Source: Ethanoligenens sp047722935 (lineage in GTDB: Bacteria; Bacillota; Clostridia; Oscillospirales; Ethanoligenentaceae). Taken from it: a DNA stretch of 64,000 bases. The translations under genes and the position numbers were made by a program. Where the stretch lies: NCBI GenBank assembly GCA_047722935.1, contig JBDNZS010000002.1:1-64000 (forward strand), in the 5' to 3' direction. Shown piece by piece: positions 26,819 to 34,335 of the stretch (its first letter is position 1; every line of letters starts with the position of its first letter). The notes under the pieces were generated by a model. That model was not told the origin of the DNA. It saw only the letters and a list, made by a program, of their open reading frames with translations, and did not search any database.

Positions 26819-28078
26819 TCACGCCACAGTCGTTACCAGCAGCGCGATGTTCAGCGCCGTCACCACGATTCCAGTCGTCCAAAGCAACACTTTATCAAGC
26901 GTAGAATTGGCATATCTGCCCATTACTTTTTTAGAGGATGTCAAATAAATTTGTGCAAATATGGTGATCGGCAGCTGCACGCTCAGCAGCATTTGGGAAT
27001 AAATAAGTCCGTCAAACGGCGACTGGATAAAGAAGATAACCGCTACCGCCGCGAGCAAAGTGAGCAGCACACCCGCACGGGTATGACTGTCTTTGATATC
27101 ATACGGCTCTCCAAAGATGCCTGCAAAAATGCTGCCGCCCGCCATCCCCGCCGTCACGCTGGAGGACAGACCGGCCAACAGCAGTGCGACCGCAAAAATC
27201 ATCGCTGCACCGCCGCCAAGCAACGGGCGGAGCATCTGCTCGGCCTGCGAAAGCTGCGCCACCTGCACATGACGGGTGAAAAAGGTAGCCGCCGCTACGA
27301 TGATCATGGCGCTGTTGATACCCCACCCGATAATCATGGAGAACAGCGTGTCGGCAAATTCATATTTGAGCTGTTTTTTGATGACCACGTCGTCTTCCAA
27401 ATTCCACTGCCGGCTCTGGATAATCTCCGAATGCAAAAACAAATTGTGCGGCATGACCACCGCGCCCAATACACTCATAATAATGGGCAGCGAGCCGTGC
27501 GGAATGACTGGGCGCACCCACGTGACGGCCGCTGTATGCCAATCCACATGCACCAGCGTCAGTTCCAGAACAAACGCGATGCCGATCACTGAGACAAAAC
27601 CAATAATCCATTTTTCAATGTGACGGTAGGAGTTAGAGAACAGCATCCAGATATCCACCGCCAACACGACCAACGCTCCGATTCGCAGCGGCAGTTTGAA
27701 CAACATATTCAATGCGATGGCGCCGCCCAGCAGTTCCGCCATGGCTGTGGACACACTGGCCACCACAGCGCTGCCAAGAATGAGCCAGCGCGGCACCGGG
27801 CGAACATACTTTGCGGTAGCCTCCGACAAGCATAAGCCGGTCGCAATGCCCAGATGCGCCGCATTGTGCTGGAGCAGGATGAGCATAATGGTGGATAGTG
27901 TAACCATCCAGAGCAATACATACCCATAGTCCGCGCCCGCCGAAAGGTTGGACGCCCAGTTGCCTGGGTCGATAAACCCGACCGTTACGATAAGTCCAGG
28001 CCCTATGTATTTGATAAAATCCAAAGCTGTGTGCTGAGGGTGGTGCGCCTGTTTGGTCTTTTTCGGAAAAAAATTCAT
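26819..28078 (-). CDS. mntH: NRAMP family Mn2+/Fe2+ transporter
   Basis: A proton-coupled divalent metal importer of the cytoplasmic membrane. The 419-residue protein has about eleven hydrophobic helices and both metal-site motifs: DPGNWASN in the first helix (the family's DPGN) and VVMPHNLFLHSEI in the sixth (MPHN). The ATG at 28078 follows GGCGG by 8 nt; 40 further in-frame codons upstream run through the leader hairpin and are unlikely to be coding. It is a single gene. Control by a metal sensor such as MntR is plausible, but I cannot identify an operator. A leader hairpin lies at 28103. Confidence 0.93.
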   Translation of the reverse strand: MNFFPKKTKQAHHPQHTALDFIKYIGPGLIVTVGFIDPGNWASNLSAGADYGYVLLWMVTLSTIMLILLQHNAAHLGIATGLCLSEATAKYVRPVPRWLILGSAVVASVSTAMAELLGGAIALNMLFKLPLRIGALVVLAVDIWMLFSNSYRHIEKWIIGFVSVIGIAFVLELTLVHVDWHTAAVTWVRPVIPHGSLPIIMSVLGAVVMPHNLFLHSEIIQSRQWNLEDDVVIKKQLKYEFADTLFSMIIGWGINSAMIIVAAATFFTRHVQVAQLSQAEQMLRPLLGGGAAMIFAVALLLAGLSSSVTAGMAGGSIFAGIFGEPYDIKDSHTRAGVLLTLLAAVAVIFFIQSPFDGLIYSQMLLSVQLPITIFAQIYLTSSKKVMGRYANSTLDKVLLWTTGIVVTALNIALLVTTVA

Positions 28079-28102
28079 GTACGGACCCGCCTTTTGCTGA
28101 TT

Positions 28103-28139
28103 TGTGGGAAACACGCTGCCGCTAAAGCAGATTCCCACA
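28103..28139 (-). promoter_or_regulatory. Hairpin in the mntH leader
   Basis: Eight base pairs (TGTGGGAA and complement) enclosing a second stem CTGC/GCAG, 25 nt before the mntH start. A minus-strand TATAAT (complement of 28145-28150) just upstream would put it at the very 5' end of the mRNA. It resembles no metal riboswitch that I know. Confidence 0.45.
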
Positions 28140-28198
28140 CTTTTATTATACGGTGCAAAACAGTTTTTTTCCAGCCTTTCACTTTTTTTAGAAAACAC

Positions 28199-28226
28199 TT
28201 TACAAACACTACTAAAACAGTATATT
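28199..28226 (+). promoter_or_regulatory. Candidate ldh promoter
   Basis: TTTACA (28199-28204), 16 nt, TATATT (28221-28226), 130 nt before the ldh start. Confidence 0.45.
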
Positions 28227-28355
28227 ATTAAGTAGGATAATTTATCCGGCTATGCGAATACTATAAAAACCCACGTTCATGTGGGAAATGCATCCGGCAG
28301 AGCGGGATATTGTCCGCTTCCTCTCACCTCGATCGATAAAAAGGAGCGTTCTATT

Positions 28356-29306
28356 ATGTGCACCGAAAACCGCAAAATTGTGTTGGTTGGCACAGGGCTC
28401 GTGGGCATGAGCTTTGCATATGCCTTGCTCAACCAGCATGCGTGTGACGAACTGGTCTTGATTGATATTAACAAACAGCGCGCCGAGGGTGAAGCAATGG
28501 ACCTCAACCACGGGCTCGCTTTTTCCAACACCAATATGAAAATCTACGCGGGCACCTATGAAGACTGCGCCGATGCCGACATCGTTGCCATTTGCGCGGG
28601 CGTGGCGCAGAAACCGGGGGAATCCCGGCTCGACCTGCTGCAGCGCAACACCGCCGTTTTCAAGTCTATTGTGGAACCGGTGGCGGCGTCTGGTTTTTCG
28701 GGTGTGTTCCTCATAGCGACCAACCCGGTCGATATTATGTCGTACATCACCTTCAAACTTTCGGGCTTTTCCAAAGGGCATATCGTAGGTACCGGCACCA
28801 CGCTGGACACCGCCCGTCTGCGTTATCTCATCGGCGACTATTTCCATGTGGATCCCCGTAACGTGCACGCCTATGTGATGGGGGAACATGGTGACAGTGA
28901 ATTCGTGCCATGGTCGCAGGCATTTGTCGCCACCAAACCGGTGATGGAACTTTGTCAGGAAAACCATGGAGAAAATTATGAAGCCGGGATGATTCGCATC
29001 AGCGAGGAAGTGAAAACCGCCGCTTACCGCATCATCGAGGCCAAAAAAGCGACCTACTACGGTATCGGCATGGCAATGATGCGCGTCTCCCGCGCCATTC
29101 TTGGCAACGAAAACAGTGTACTCACAGTCTCCGCGCTGCTGGATGGTGAATATGACTGCCCGAATGTATACGCCGGTGTGCCGTCTATCGTCAGCCGGCA
29201 AGGGGTGAGCCGTATCATCACCCTCTCGCTCTCGCCCGAAGAGCAAAAACAGTTCCGCGACTCCTGCGCGAAACTGGAAAGCGTGGTCTCCAGCCTGAAA
29301 ATCTAA
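28356..29306 (+). CDS. ldh: L-lactate dehydrogenase
   Basis: It reduces pyruvate to L-lactate with NADH, the homofermentative branch from pyruvate. The 316-residue protein has the Rossmann loop VGTGLVGMSFAYALL (residues 10-24) and the active-site arginine in KPGESRLDLLQRN. It also has IATNPVDIMSYI, and the catalytic GEHGDSEF with its histidine near residue 178. The arginine in the loop and the LDH-type tail favour lactate over malate dehydrogenase. AAGGAG lies 9 nt before the ATG at 28356. No convincing terminator is seen downstream, and the following 250 nt gap holds the aldolase promoter region. Confidence 0.95.
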   Translation: MCTENRKIVLVGTGLVGMSFAYALLNQHACDELVLIDINKQRAEGEAMDLNHGLAFSNTNMKIYAGTYEDCADADIVAICAGVAQKPGESRLDLLQRNTAVFKSIVEPVAASGFSGVFLIATNPVDIMSYITFKLSGFSKGHIVGTGTTLDTARLRYLIGDYFHVDPRNVHAYVMGEHGDSEFVPWSQAFVATKPVMELCQENHGENYEAGMIRISEEVKTAAYRIIEAKKATYYGIGMAMMRVSRAILGNENSVLTVSALLDGEYDCPNVYAGVPSIVSRQGVSRIITLSLSPEEQKQFRDSCAKLESVVSSLKI

Positions 29307-29471
29307 CGGCATACATCGCCTGCGGGCAACACAAGCCCTGCGGTCTGCCGGGGCCCCGCATCCGCTCTGTTCTTTCTGCACCAATAAAAATCTCCAGCTG
29401 CTGAGAATGGTTGATCTACATGGGCATTATCGGTCATGTGCATTGAATTTTGACAAAAAAACTTCCATTTT

Positions 29472-29491
29472 TAAGCGATATCGCTTATAAT
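29472..29491 (+). promoter_or_regulatory. Perfect palindrome overlapping the fba -10 box
   Basis: TAAGCGATATCGCTTA (29472-29487) is a perfect 16-bp palindrome that runs into TATAAT (29486-29491). A repressor or activator bound there would act on the aldolase promoter, about 60 nt before the start codon. The -35 region is poor (TTCCAT at 17 nt). Confidence 0.5.
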
Positions 29492-29557
29492 AAACATTGA
29501 CAGGGTTGTAACAATCACCTTGCTTGTGTGTGTATTTAAAATATTGGAGGTAATTTT

Positions 29558-30424
29558 ATGTCTTTGGTTTCCGCAGCAGAAATGACCGCAAAAGCGCTTG
29601 CCGGTAAATATGCCGTCGGCCAGTTCAACATCAACAATCTGGAGTGGACAAAATCCGTTCTCCTCACCGCGCAGGAAACGAAATCGCCGGTTATTCTTGG
29701 CGTTTCGGAAGGCGCTGGCAAATATATGACCGGTTACAAGACGGTTTCCGCCATGGTCAAAGCCATGATTGATGAGCTTGGCATCACCGTGCCTGTCGCC
29801 CTGCACCTTGACCACGGCTCCTATGAAGGCGCCTACAAGTGTATCGAAGCAGGCTTCTCCTCCATCATGTTTGATGGCTCCCATTATCCCATCGACGAGA
29901 ATGTCGCCAAAACCAAAGAGCTGGTAGCCAAAGCACATGAATTGGGCATTTCCATTGAAGCCGAAGTCGGCGCCATCGGCGGCGAAGAAGACGGCGTAAT
30001 CGGCGGCGGTGAAGTGGCCGACCCGGCCGAGTGCAAACGCGTCGCCGATCTGGGCGTGGACATCCTTGCTGCCGGCATCGGCAACATCCACGGTGTGTAT
30101 CCGGCCAACTGGCAGGGCCTGCGTTTCGACGTGCTTGCCAAGATCAAAGAGACCGTCGGCGACAAGCCCCTCGTGCTGCACGGCGGCACCGGCATCCCGG
30201 ACGACCAGATCAAAAAAGCCATCTCGCTTGGCGTTGCCAAAATCAACGTCAATACCGAATGCCAGCTGGTGTTTGCGGAAGCAACCCGCAAATACATTGA
30301 AGCCGGTAAAGACCAGCAGGGCAAAGGTTTTGACCCCCGCAAACTGCTTGCCCCGGGCGCGGCGGCCATCAGTGCCAAAGTCAAAGAAAAGATTCTGCTT
30401 TTCGGCTCCAACGACAAAGCCTAA
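29558..30424 (+). CDS. fba: Class II fructose-1,6-bisphosphate aldolase
   Basis: A zinc-dependent glycolytic aldolase that splits fructose 1,6-bisphosphate into dihydroxyacetone phosphate and glyceraldehyde 3-phosphate. The 288-residue protein shows the catalytic aspartate and zinc histidine in VALHLDHGSYEGA (about residues 78-90). Further zinc or phosphate ligands lie in GIGNIHGVYPANW and VLHGGTGIPDDQI, and INVNTECQLVF completes the phosphate site. GGAGG lies 8 nt before the ATG. It has its own promoter and a strong terminator. A tagatose-bisphosphate or other aldolase of the same class cannot be fully excluded. Confidence 0.95.
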   Translation: MSLVSAAEMTAKALAGKYAVGQFNINNLEWTKSVLLTAQETKSPVILGVSEGAGKYMTGYKTVSAMVKAMIDELGITVPVALHLDHGSYEGAYKCIEAGFSSIMFDGSHYPIDENVAKTKELVAKAHELGISIEAEVGAIGGEEDGVIGGGEVADPAECKRVADLGVDILAAGIGNIHGVYPANWQGLRFDVLAKIKETVGDKPLVLHGGTGIPDDQIKKAISLGVAKINVNTECQLVFAEATRKYIEAGKDQQGKGFDPRKLLAPGAAAISAKVKEKILLFGSNDKA

Positions 30425-30487
30425 TCAGACATATCCCATATTTATGTGCAAAGGCTTTTCCCTGTAAGCACAAAATGATTTCCCATT

Positions 30488-30558
30488 AAAAAACCGCACC
30501 GTCTGAAGCTGTAACTGTCATGCAGTTCTCATCTTCAGGCCGTGCGGTTTTTGTTTTT
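30488..30558. terminator. Terminator after fba
   Basis: AAACCGCAC pairs with GTGCGGTTT and TCTGAAG with CTTCAG(G), flanked by A-runs on the left and TTTTTGTTTTTT on the right. It serves fba on the plus strand and the convergent ATPase-like gene on the minus strand. Confidence 0.8.
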
Positions 30559-30594
30559 TATTCATGCTCTGCACAGATACCGTTCCCGCCGCAC

Positions 30595-31686
30595 CTACAG
30601 CCGGTCGGCACCCGAATCAAGCATTTCCGTGGCAATATGCTCCGCCAATGCATCCAGCACATTCCCTTTAATCCCGGCGCTGTAGATTTCCTCCACCATG
30701 TTGCGGCTCTCCCGCGCTTCCCCGAGCAGCAAGGACGCCTGCTTGATGAGTTCCTTCGCCGCTTTCCGATTGAAAGCCGCACGCGTGCGACCCTTTCCGA
30801 GCGCTTCATGATTCAAGAAGCGACGCATATGTATATGGCGATACCCCTCCACCGGGTGGAAGCGGCAGGAGGTGAAAAAGGCCACTGAAAGTCCCGGCAC
30901 CAGCAGATGCTCCGGCCGGTCCTGCGGAAACAACGCACACGGGCAGGATACCACGTCTTGCCCGGCTTTCAGCGCCGCATCCCGCAGACGGCTCAACAGC
31001 AGTTTGCCCACGCCATACTCATCTTCCAATATATATACATTTGAAAATTGCGCCGCTGCCTGTGCACAGAAGTTTTCGATACCGTCCGGCGTCACCGCCG
31101 TAAGAGAGCATACAGTCTCTACGCCCTTCCGATGAGTCTGTGGAAACAGGCGGTGTGCCAGACGCGCTGCGCTCCCATCCATTTTCTGCAAATCCAGGCA
31201 TTCAAGCGCCAATCGTGTATTGTCGGTAAGCAGATTGCCCGCCGCCGTCAAAAAACGATTGGCGCGGTCCTCTGCTGCAAGCTGCCTGGCATGGAAAAGC
31301 AGCACCTGCGCACGGTGCGGCGCCAGCACTTCCACATCCAGGCAATCGTCCATGCCAACCATATGCTCCCCAATGCCCGGGCAGGCGGGGGAATATCCGC
31401 CAAAGCGCACACCATCCAGCACACAGGCGCGCAGGCCGGACACACGCAGGCCGTCCAGGCAGTTCGCATCACACGCATTGCAGATGGTCTCCAGTTCCTC
31501 CCCCGCCTTTTCCAGCGCCGCGCCAATCTTTTGCATCAGCGCCGTCTTCATGCCCGACGTTCCTCCCGCGAGGATATACGCCCGCCAACCATTCTGCACG
31601 TCATAAAGCCCCTCTGTATGCGATGCGTCTCCGGCCAACAGACCGGGACGCCGGAAAAACCGGGAAACCCTTCCGCTTTTCTGCAC
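30595..31686 (-). CDS. PRK06851-type ATPase relative with degenerate P-loops
   Basis: A 363-residue protein of the tandem-P-loop ATPase family related to PRK06851, function unknown. Family landmarks are present: the ASHTEGLYD start, a CDANCLDGLRVSGLRACVLDG stretch, GIGEHMVGMDD, and a second half ending LVPGLSVAFFTS before a helical tail. Both nucleotide loops are damaged. The first reads GGTSGMKT (residues 41-48; Met where the invariant Gly should precede Lys), and the second reads DEYGVGKLLL (Leu in place of Ser/Thr). The start is a GTG at 31686 with GGGAGGGG 6 nt upstream; that ribosome site lies inside a hairpin (31692-31741). Confidence 0.75.
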   Translation of the reverse strand: MQKSGRVSRFFRRPGLLAGDASHTEGLYDVQNGWRAYILAGGTSGMKTALMQKIGAALEKAGEELETICNACDANCLDGLRVSGLRACVLDGVRFGGYSPACPGIGEHMVGMDDCLDVEVLAPHRAQVLLFHARQLAAEDRANRFLTAAGNLLTDNTRLALECLDLQKMDGSAARLAHRLFPQTHRKGVETVCSLTAVTPDGIENFCAQAAAQFSNVYILEDEYGVGKLLLSRLRDAALKAGQDVVSCPCALFPQDRPEHLLVPGLSVAFFTSCRFHPVEGYRHIHMRRFLNHEALGKGRTRAAFNRKAAKELIKQASLLLGEARESRNMVEEIYSAGIKGNVLDALAEHIATEMLDSGADRL

Positions 31687-31691
31687 AAAAA

Positions 31692-31741
31692 TCCCCTCCC
31701 GTTTTTTAGATGACAACATGCCATCTTATGCCGGGAGGGGA
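31692..31741 (-). promoter_or_regulatory. Hairpin combining a terminator-like stem and the ribosome site
   Basis: A 10-bp GC-rich stem (31692-31701 with 31732-31741) whose 3' arm on the minus strand is the Shine-Dalgarno sequence GGGAGGGG of the downstream gene. The 30 nt loop contains another 5-bp stem (AGATG/CATCT), and the stem is followed by ATTTTTG. It could end transcripts from the uracil-DNA glycosylase gene and hide the ribosome site of the ATPase-like gene. Confidence 0.6.
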
Positions 31742-31764
31742 AAAAGCGTTCCGCGCCTGCTCTT

Positions 31765-32343
31765 TTATTCGTCAATAGGTGTATGCGTACAGATCTCCCG
31801 TATCTTCTCCCGCAACGCCAGAAAATCTTTAAACGCTTCCGGCTTCTGGTTGGGGTTGCGCAGCAGCGCGGCAGGATGCAGCGTTGCCATCATCAGGATA
31901 TTGCCGCGCTGGAACCACTGTCCATGCTCTTTGGTGATTTTCAAATCGGGTTTCATCAGCTTCATGCCGGCAATGCGCCCCACACAGACAATGATTTTCG
32001 GTGCAAGCAGCTTGGTCTGTGCCCGCAGCCACGGCAGGCAGGCTTCCTGCTCCTCCGGCAGCGGGTCACGGTTCTGCGGCGGGCGGCATTTGACGATATT
32101 GGCGATATAGATTTTACTGCGATCCAGCCCTACCGCTACCAGCATTTTATCCAACAGCTGCCCCGCGCGCCCCACAAACGGCTCTCCTTTCAAGTCCTCC
32201 TGCTGCCCCGGTCCTTCGCCGATGAACAGCACCTCAGCCTCGCGGTTTCCCACCCCAAATACCACTTGTGTGCGCCCTGCGGCAAGCCCGCAGGCCGTGC
32301 AGGATTTGCATGTGGCCTCAAGGCTATCCCAACTTTCCGGCAT
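31765..32343 (-). CDS. Type 4 uracil-DNA glycosylase
   Basis: It removes uracil from DNA as the first step of base-excision repair. The 192-residue protein has the family-4 hallmarks. The iron-sulfur cysteines are C12-x2-C15 near the N-terminus and a second C-x15-C pair in KCRPPQNRDPLPEEQEAC. The active-site segment is GEGPGQQEDLKGEPFVGRAGQLLDKML (about residues 37-63), and the DNA-binding HPAALLRNP is near the C-terminus. The length is typical. The next gene on the strand begins 79 nt downstream behind the hairpin at 31692. Confidence 0.93.
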   Translation of the reverse strand: MPESWDSLEATCKSCTACGLAAGRTQVVFGVGNREAEVLFIGEGPGQQEDLKGEPFVGRAGQLLDKMLVAVGLDRSKIYIANIVKCRPPQNRDPLPEEQEACLPWLRAQTKLLAPKIIVCVGRIAGMKLMKPDLKITKEHGQWFQRGNILMMATLHPAALLRNPNQKPEAFKDFLALREKIREICTHTPIDE

Positions 32344-32424
32344 TTTTCATCTCTCCTGTTCCGCCCGCTGGCGGCTACTTTCCACCTGATTATACCACAC
32401 CGCCGCCGCCTTTTCCCGCTTTTA

Positions 32425-32453
32425 TTGATTTATGGCGGTAATTGGTTTATACT
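32425..32453 (+). promoter_or_regulatory. pta promoter
   Basis: TTGATT (32425-32430), 17 nt, TATACT (32448-32453). Downstream, CGTTATATAACG (32480-32491) is a perfect palindrome that touches the ribosome site of pta. Confidence 0.65.
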
Positions 32454-32504
32454 TTACTGTGGCTTTGAAAATAATGTATCGTTATATAACGGAGGGAATC
32501 AAAC

Positions 32505-33479
32505 GTGTTTGAAAACATGATCGAACAGCTGAAATCCGGCAAGAAACGCAAACTGGTCTTTACCGAAGGAACCGACCCACGCATTCTGGAGGCCGCCAGC
32601 CGCCTGTATCGGCACGGCCTCCTCACGCCGGTGCTGCTCGGCAACGCCGATGAAATTAAAACCATCGCGACCGCAACCGGGCAACCCATCGACGGGTGCG
32701 AGATCGTCAATCCGCTCGACTATCCCGACATTGAGGCGATGGTCACCAAAATGGTAGAACTGCGCAAAGGAAAGATGACCGCCGACGACTGCCGCAAGGC
32801 ACTCAAGAAAGGCAACTATTTCGGCACCATGCTGGTGAAGATGGGCGGCGCGGACGGCCTGCTTGGCGGCGCAACCTATTCCACGGCCGACACCGTGCGT
32901 CCGGCGCTCCAGATCATCAAATGCAAACCGGGCAGTAAGATCGTTTCCAGCTGCTTCATCATGCGCCGTGCGACCGACCGCGGCGAAGAGCTGTATGTAA
33001 TGGCCGATTGCGCCATCAACTTGGACCCCAGCGAGGATGAATTGGTCGAAATCGTGCTGGAAACTGCACGCACTGCCAGGCTGTTCGGCATCGAGCCGAA
33101 AGTCGCGCTGCTTTCCTACAGCACGCTCGGCTCCGGCAAAGGTGAAACCGTGGATAAGGTACGCAAAGCGGCTGATCGCCTCAAGGCCATGCAGCTTGAT
33201 TTCCCGGTGGAGGGCGAGTTGCAGTTCGACGCAGCGTTCTCTCCGGTCGTCGCCAAAACCAAAGCGCCGGATTCCCACGTGGCAGGCCAGGCAAACACCT
33301 TTATTTTCCCGAACATCAACGCCGGAAACATTGGCTACAAGATCGCACAGCGTTTGGGCGGTTTTGAAGCATTCGGCCCCATCCTGCAAGGCCTCAACGC
33401 CCCCATTAACGACCTTTCGCGCGGATGCAATGCCGACGAAGTTTACAAAATGGCCATTATCACGACCGCGCTCAAATAA
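32505..33479 (+). CDS. pta: Phosphate acetyltransferase
   Basis: It converts acetyl-CoA and phosphate to acetyl phosphate and CoA, the step before ATP formation by acetate kinase. The 324-residue protein is the short Pta form. Recognisable segments are KLVFTEGTDPRILEAA, GLLGGATYSTADTVRPALQIIK (about residues 121-142), ALLSYSTLGSGKG, VEGELQFDAAFSPVVA and ANTFIFPNINAGNIGYKIAQRLGG. The start is GTG at 32505 with GGAGG 9 nt upstream. The PduL gene follows after 138 nt and may share the transcript. No ackA gene is in the window. Confidence 0.95.
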   Translation: MFENMIEQLKSGKKRKLVFTEGTDPRILEAASRLYRHGLLTPVLLGNADEIKTIATATGQPIDGCEIVNPLDYPDIEAMVTKMVELRKGKMTADDCRKALKKGNYFGTMLVKMGGADGLLGGATYSTADTVRPALQIIKCKPGSKIVSSCFIMRRATDRGEELYVMADCAINLDPSEDELVEIVLETARTARLFGIEPKVALLSYSTLGSGKGETVDKVRKAADRLKAMQLDFPVEGELQFDAAFSPVVAKTKAPDSHVAGQANTFIFPNINAGNIGYKIAQRLGGFEAFGPILQGLNAPINDLSRGCNADEVYKMAIITTALK

Positions 33480-33617
33480 GCACCGCTTACATACCGTCTG
33501 CGGGCAAGACTTGTGCAACATTCCATTTTATCGTCCGCACTCCCCGTTTTCGACCGGATGCGGCATTGCCCGCCGCCGTGATGCAAAGAGCGGTGACAGA
33601 ACAAGGTGAACGAAACC

Positions 33618-34193
33618 ATGGCAAACAAACCGGTAACCATTGAAATATCCGCCCGGCATGTACATCTGTCAGCCGCCGACCTGGCACATCTGTTTGGCGA
33701 AGGTTATACCCTCGCCTTCAAACGCGCGCTGGGGCAGCCCGGGCAGTTTCTGTCAGAGGAGCGGCTGCATGTAGAGGGCCCCAAAGGCGCATTCGACAGC
33801 GTTGCCATCCTTGGCCCGACGCGCGCGTTCACGCAAGTGGAACTATCGTTGAGCGATGCGCGCGTACTCGGCATTGATTTGCCTGTGCGGGCATCCGGTG
33901 ATGTCAAAGGAAGCGCCGGCATCAAACTGATCGGTCCGAAAGGCGCTCTGGTCCTGAAAGAGGGGGCCATCGCCGCCAAACGGCATCTCCATCTTTCACC
34001 AGCGGATGCCACACGCTTTTTATTGCGTGACCGGCAGACCGTATCGGTGCGGGTGGACGGCCCCCGCGCGCTGGTTTTCGACGAGGTGTTGGTGCGCGTC
34101 AGCGCCGCATTTCACACCGTCATGCATATCGATGTGGATGAAGCCAATGCTGCCGGGCTTACCGGTCCCACGGAAGCCAACATCCTGCTCTGA
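33618..34193 (+). CDS. pduL: PduL-type phosphate acyltransferase (phosphotransacylase)
   Basis: A zinc enzyme, unrelated in fold to Pta, that exchanges CoA for phosphate on acetyl- or propionyl-CoA. The 191-residue protein has two related halves. Each begins with a metal-binding His motif: ISARHVHLSAAD (about residues 8-19) and AAKRHLHLSPADA (about residues 117-129). No encapsulation peptide is seen before the first domain, so it is probably a free cytosolic enzyme and not a microcompartment one. AAGGTG lies 9 nt before the ATG at 33618; a GTG four codons upstream overlaps that site. It sits directly behind pta. Confidence 0.9.
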   Translation: MANKPVTIEISARHVHLSAADLAHLFGEGYTLAFKRALGQPGQFLSEERLHVEGPKGAFDSVAILGPTRAFTQVELSLSDARVLGIDLPVRASGDVKGSAGIKLIGPKGALVLKEGAIAAKRHLHLSPADATRFLLRDRQTVSVRVDGPRALVFDEVLVRVSAAFHTVMHIDVDEANAAGLTGPTEANILL

Positions 34194-34241
34194 CAGTCCA
34201 ACCAATTACGTTCCTGCATTTCATCCTACCTACGCGCAGCA

Positions 34242-34275
34242 CAATGCCGGCAGCAAATATTTGCTGCCGGCATTG
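34242..34275. repeat. Perfect 34-bp palindrome
   Basis: CAATGCCGGCAGCAAAT followed immediately by its exact complement (17-bp arms, no spacer). It lies 48 nt after pduL and before the convergent S1-domain gene. There is no following T-run on either strand, so it is not a standard terminator, although it could still stop or stabilise transcripts. Confidence 0.7.
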
Positions 34276-34335
34276 CCTATGGGAATGCGGAAAGAACAGA
34301 TCGGCCATTTAATGCATAGGCGGTCTTTTCCGAAA

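Noticed and set aside
28242..29384. A 380-codon minus-strand open frame across ldh
   Set aside because: It is a shadow of the lactate dehydrogenase gene and runs through its regulatory region as well.
31048..31713. A 221-codon plus-strand frame opposite the ATPase-like gene
   Set aside because: It is a shadow frame with no ribosome site or domain, while the minus-strand protein matches a known family along its length.
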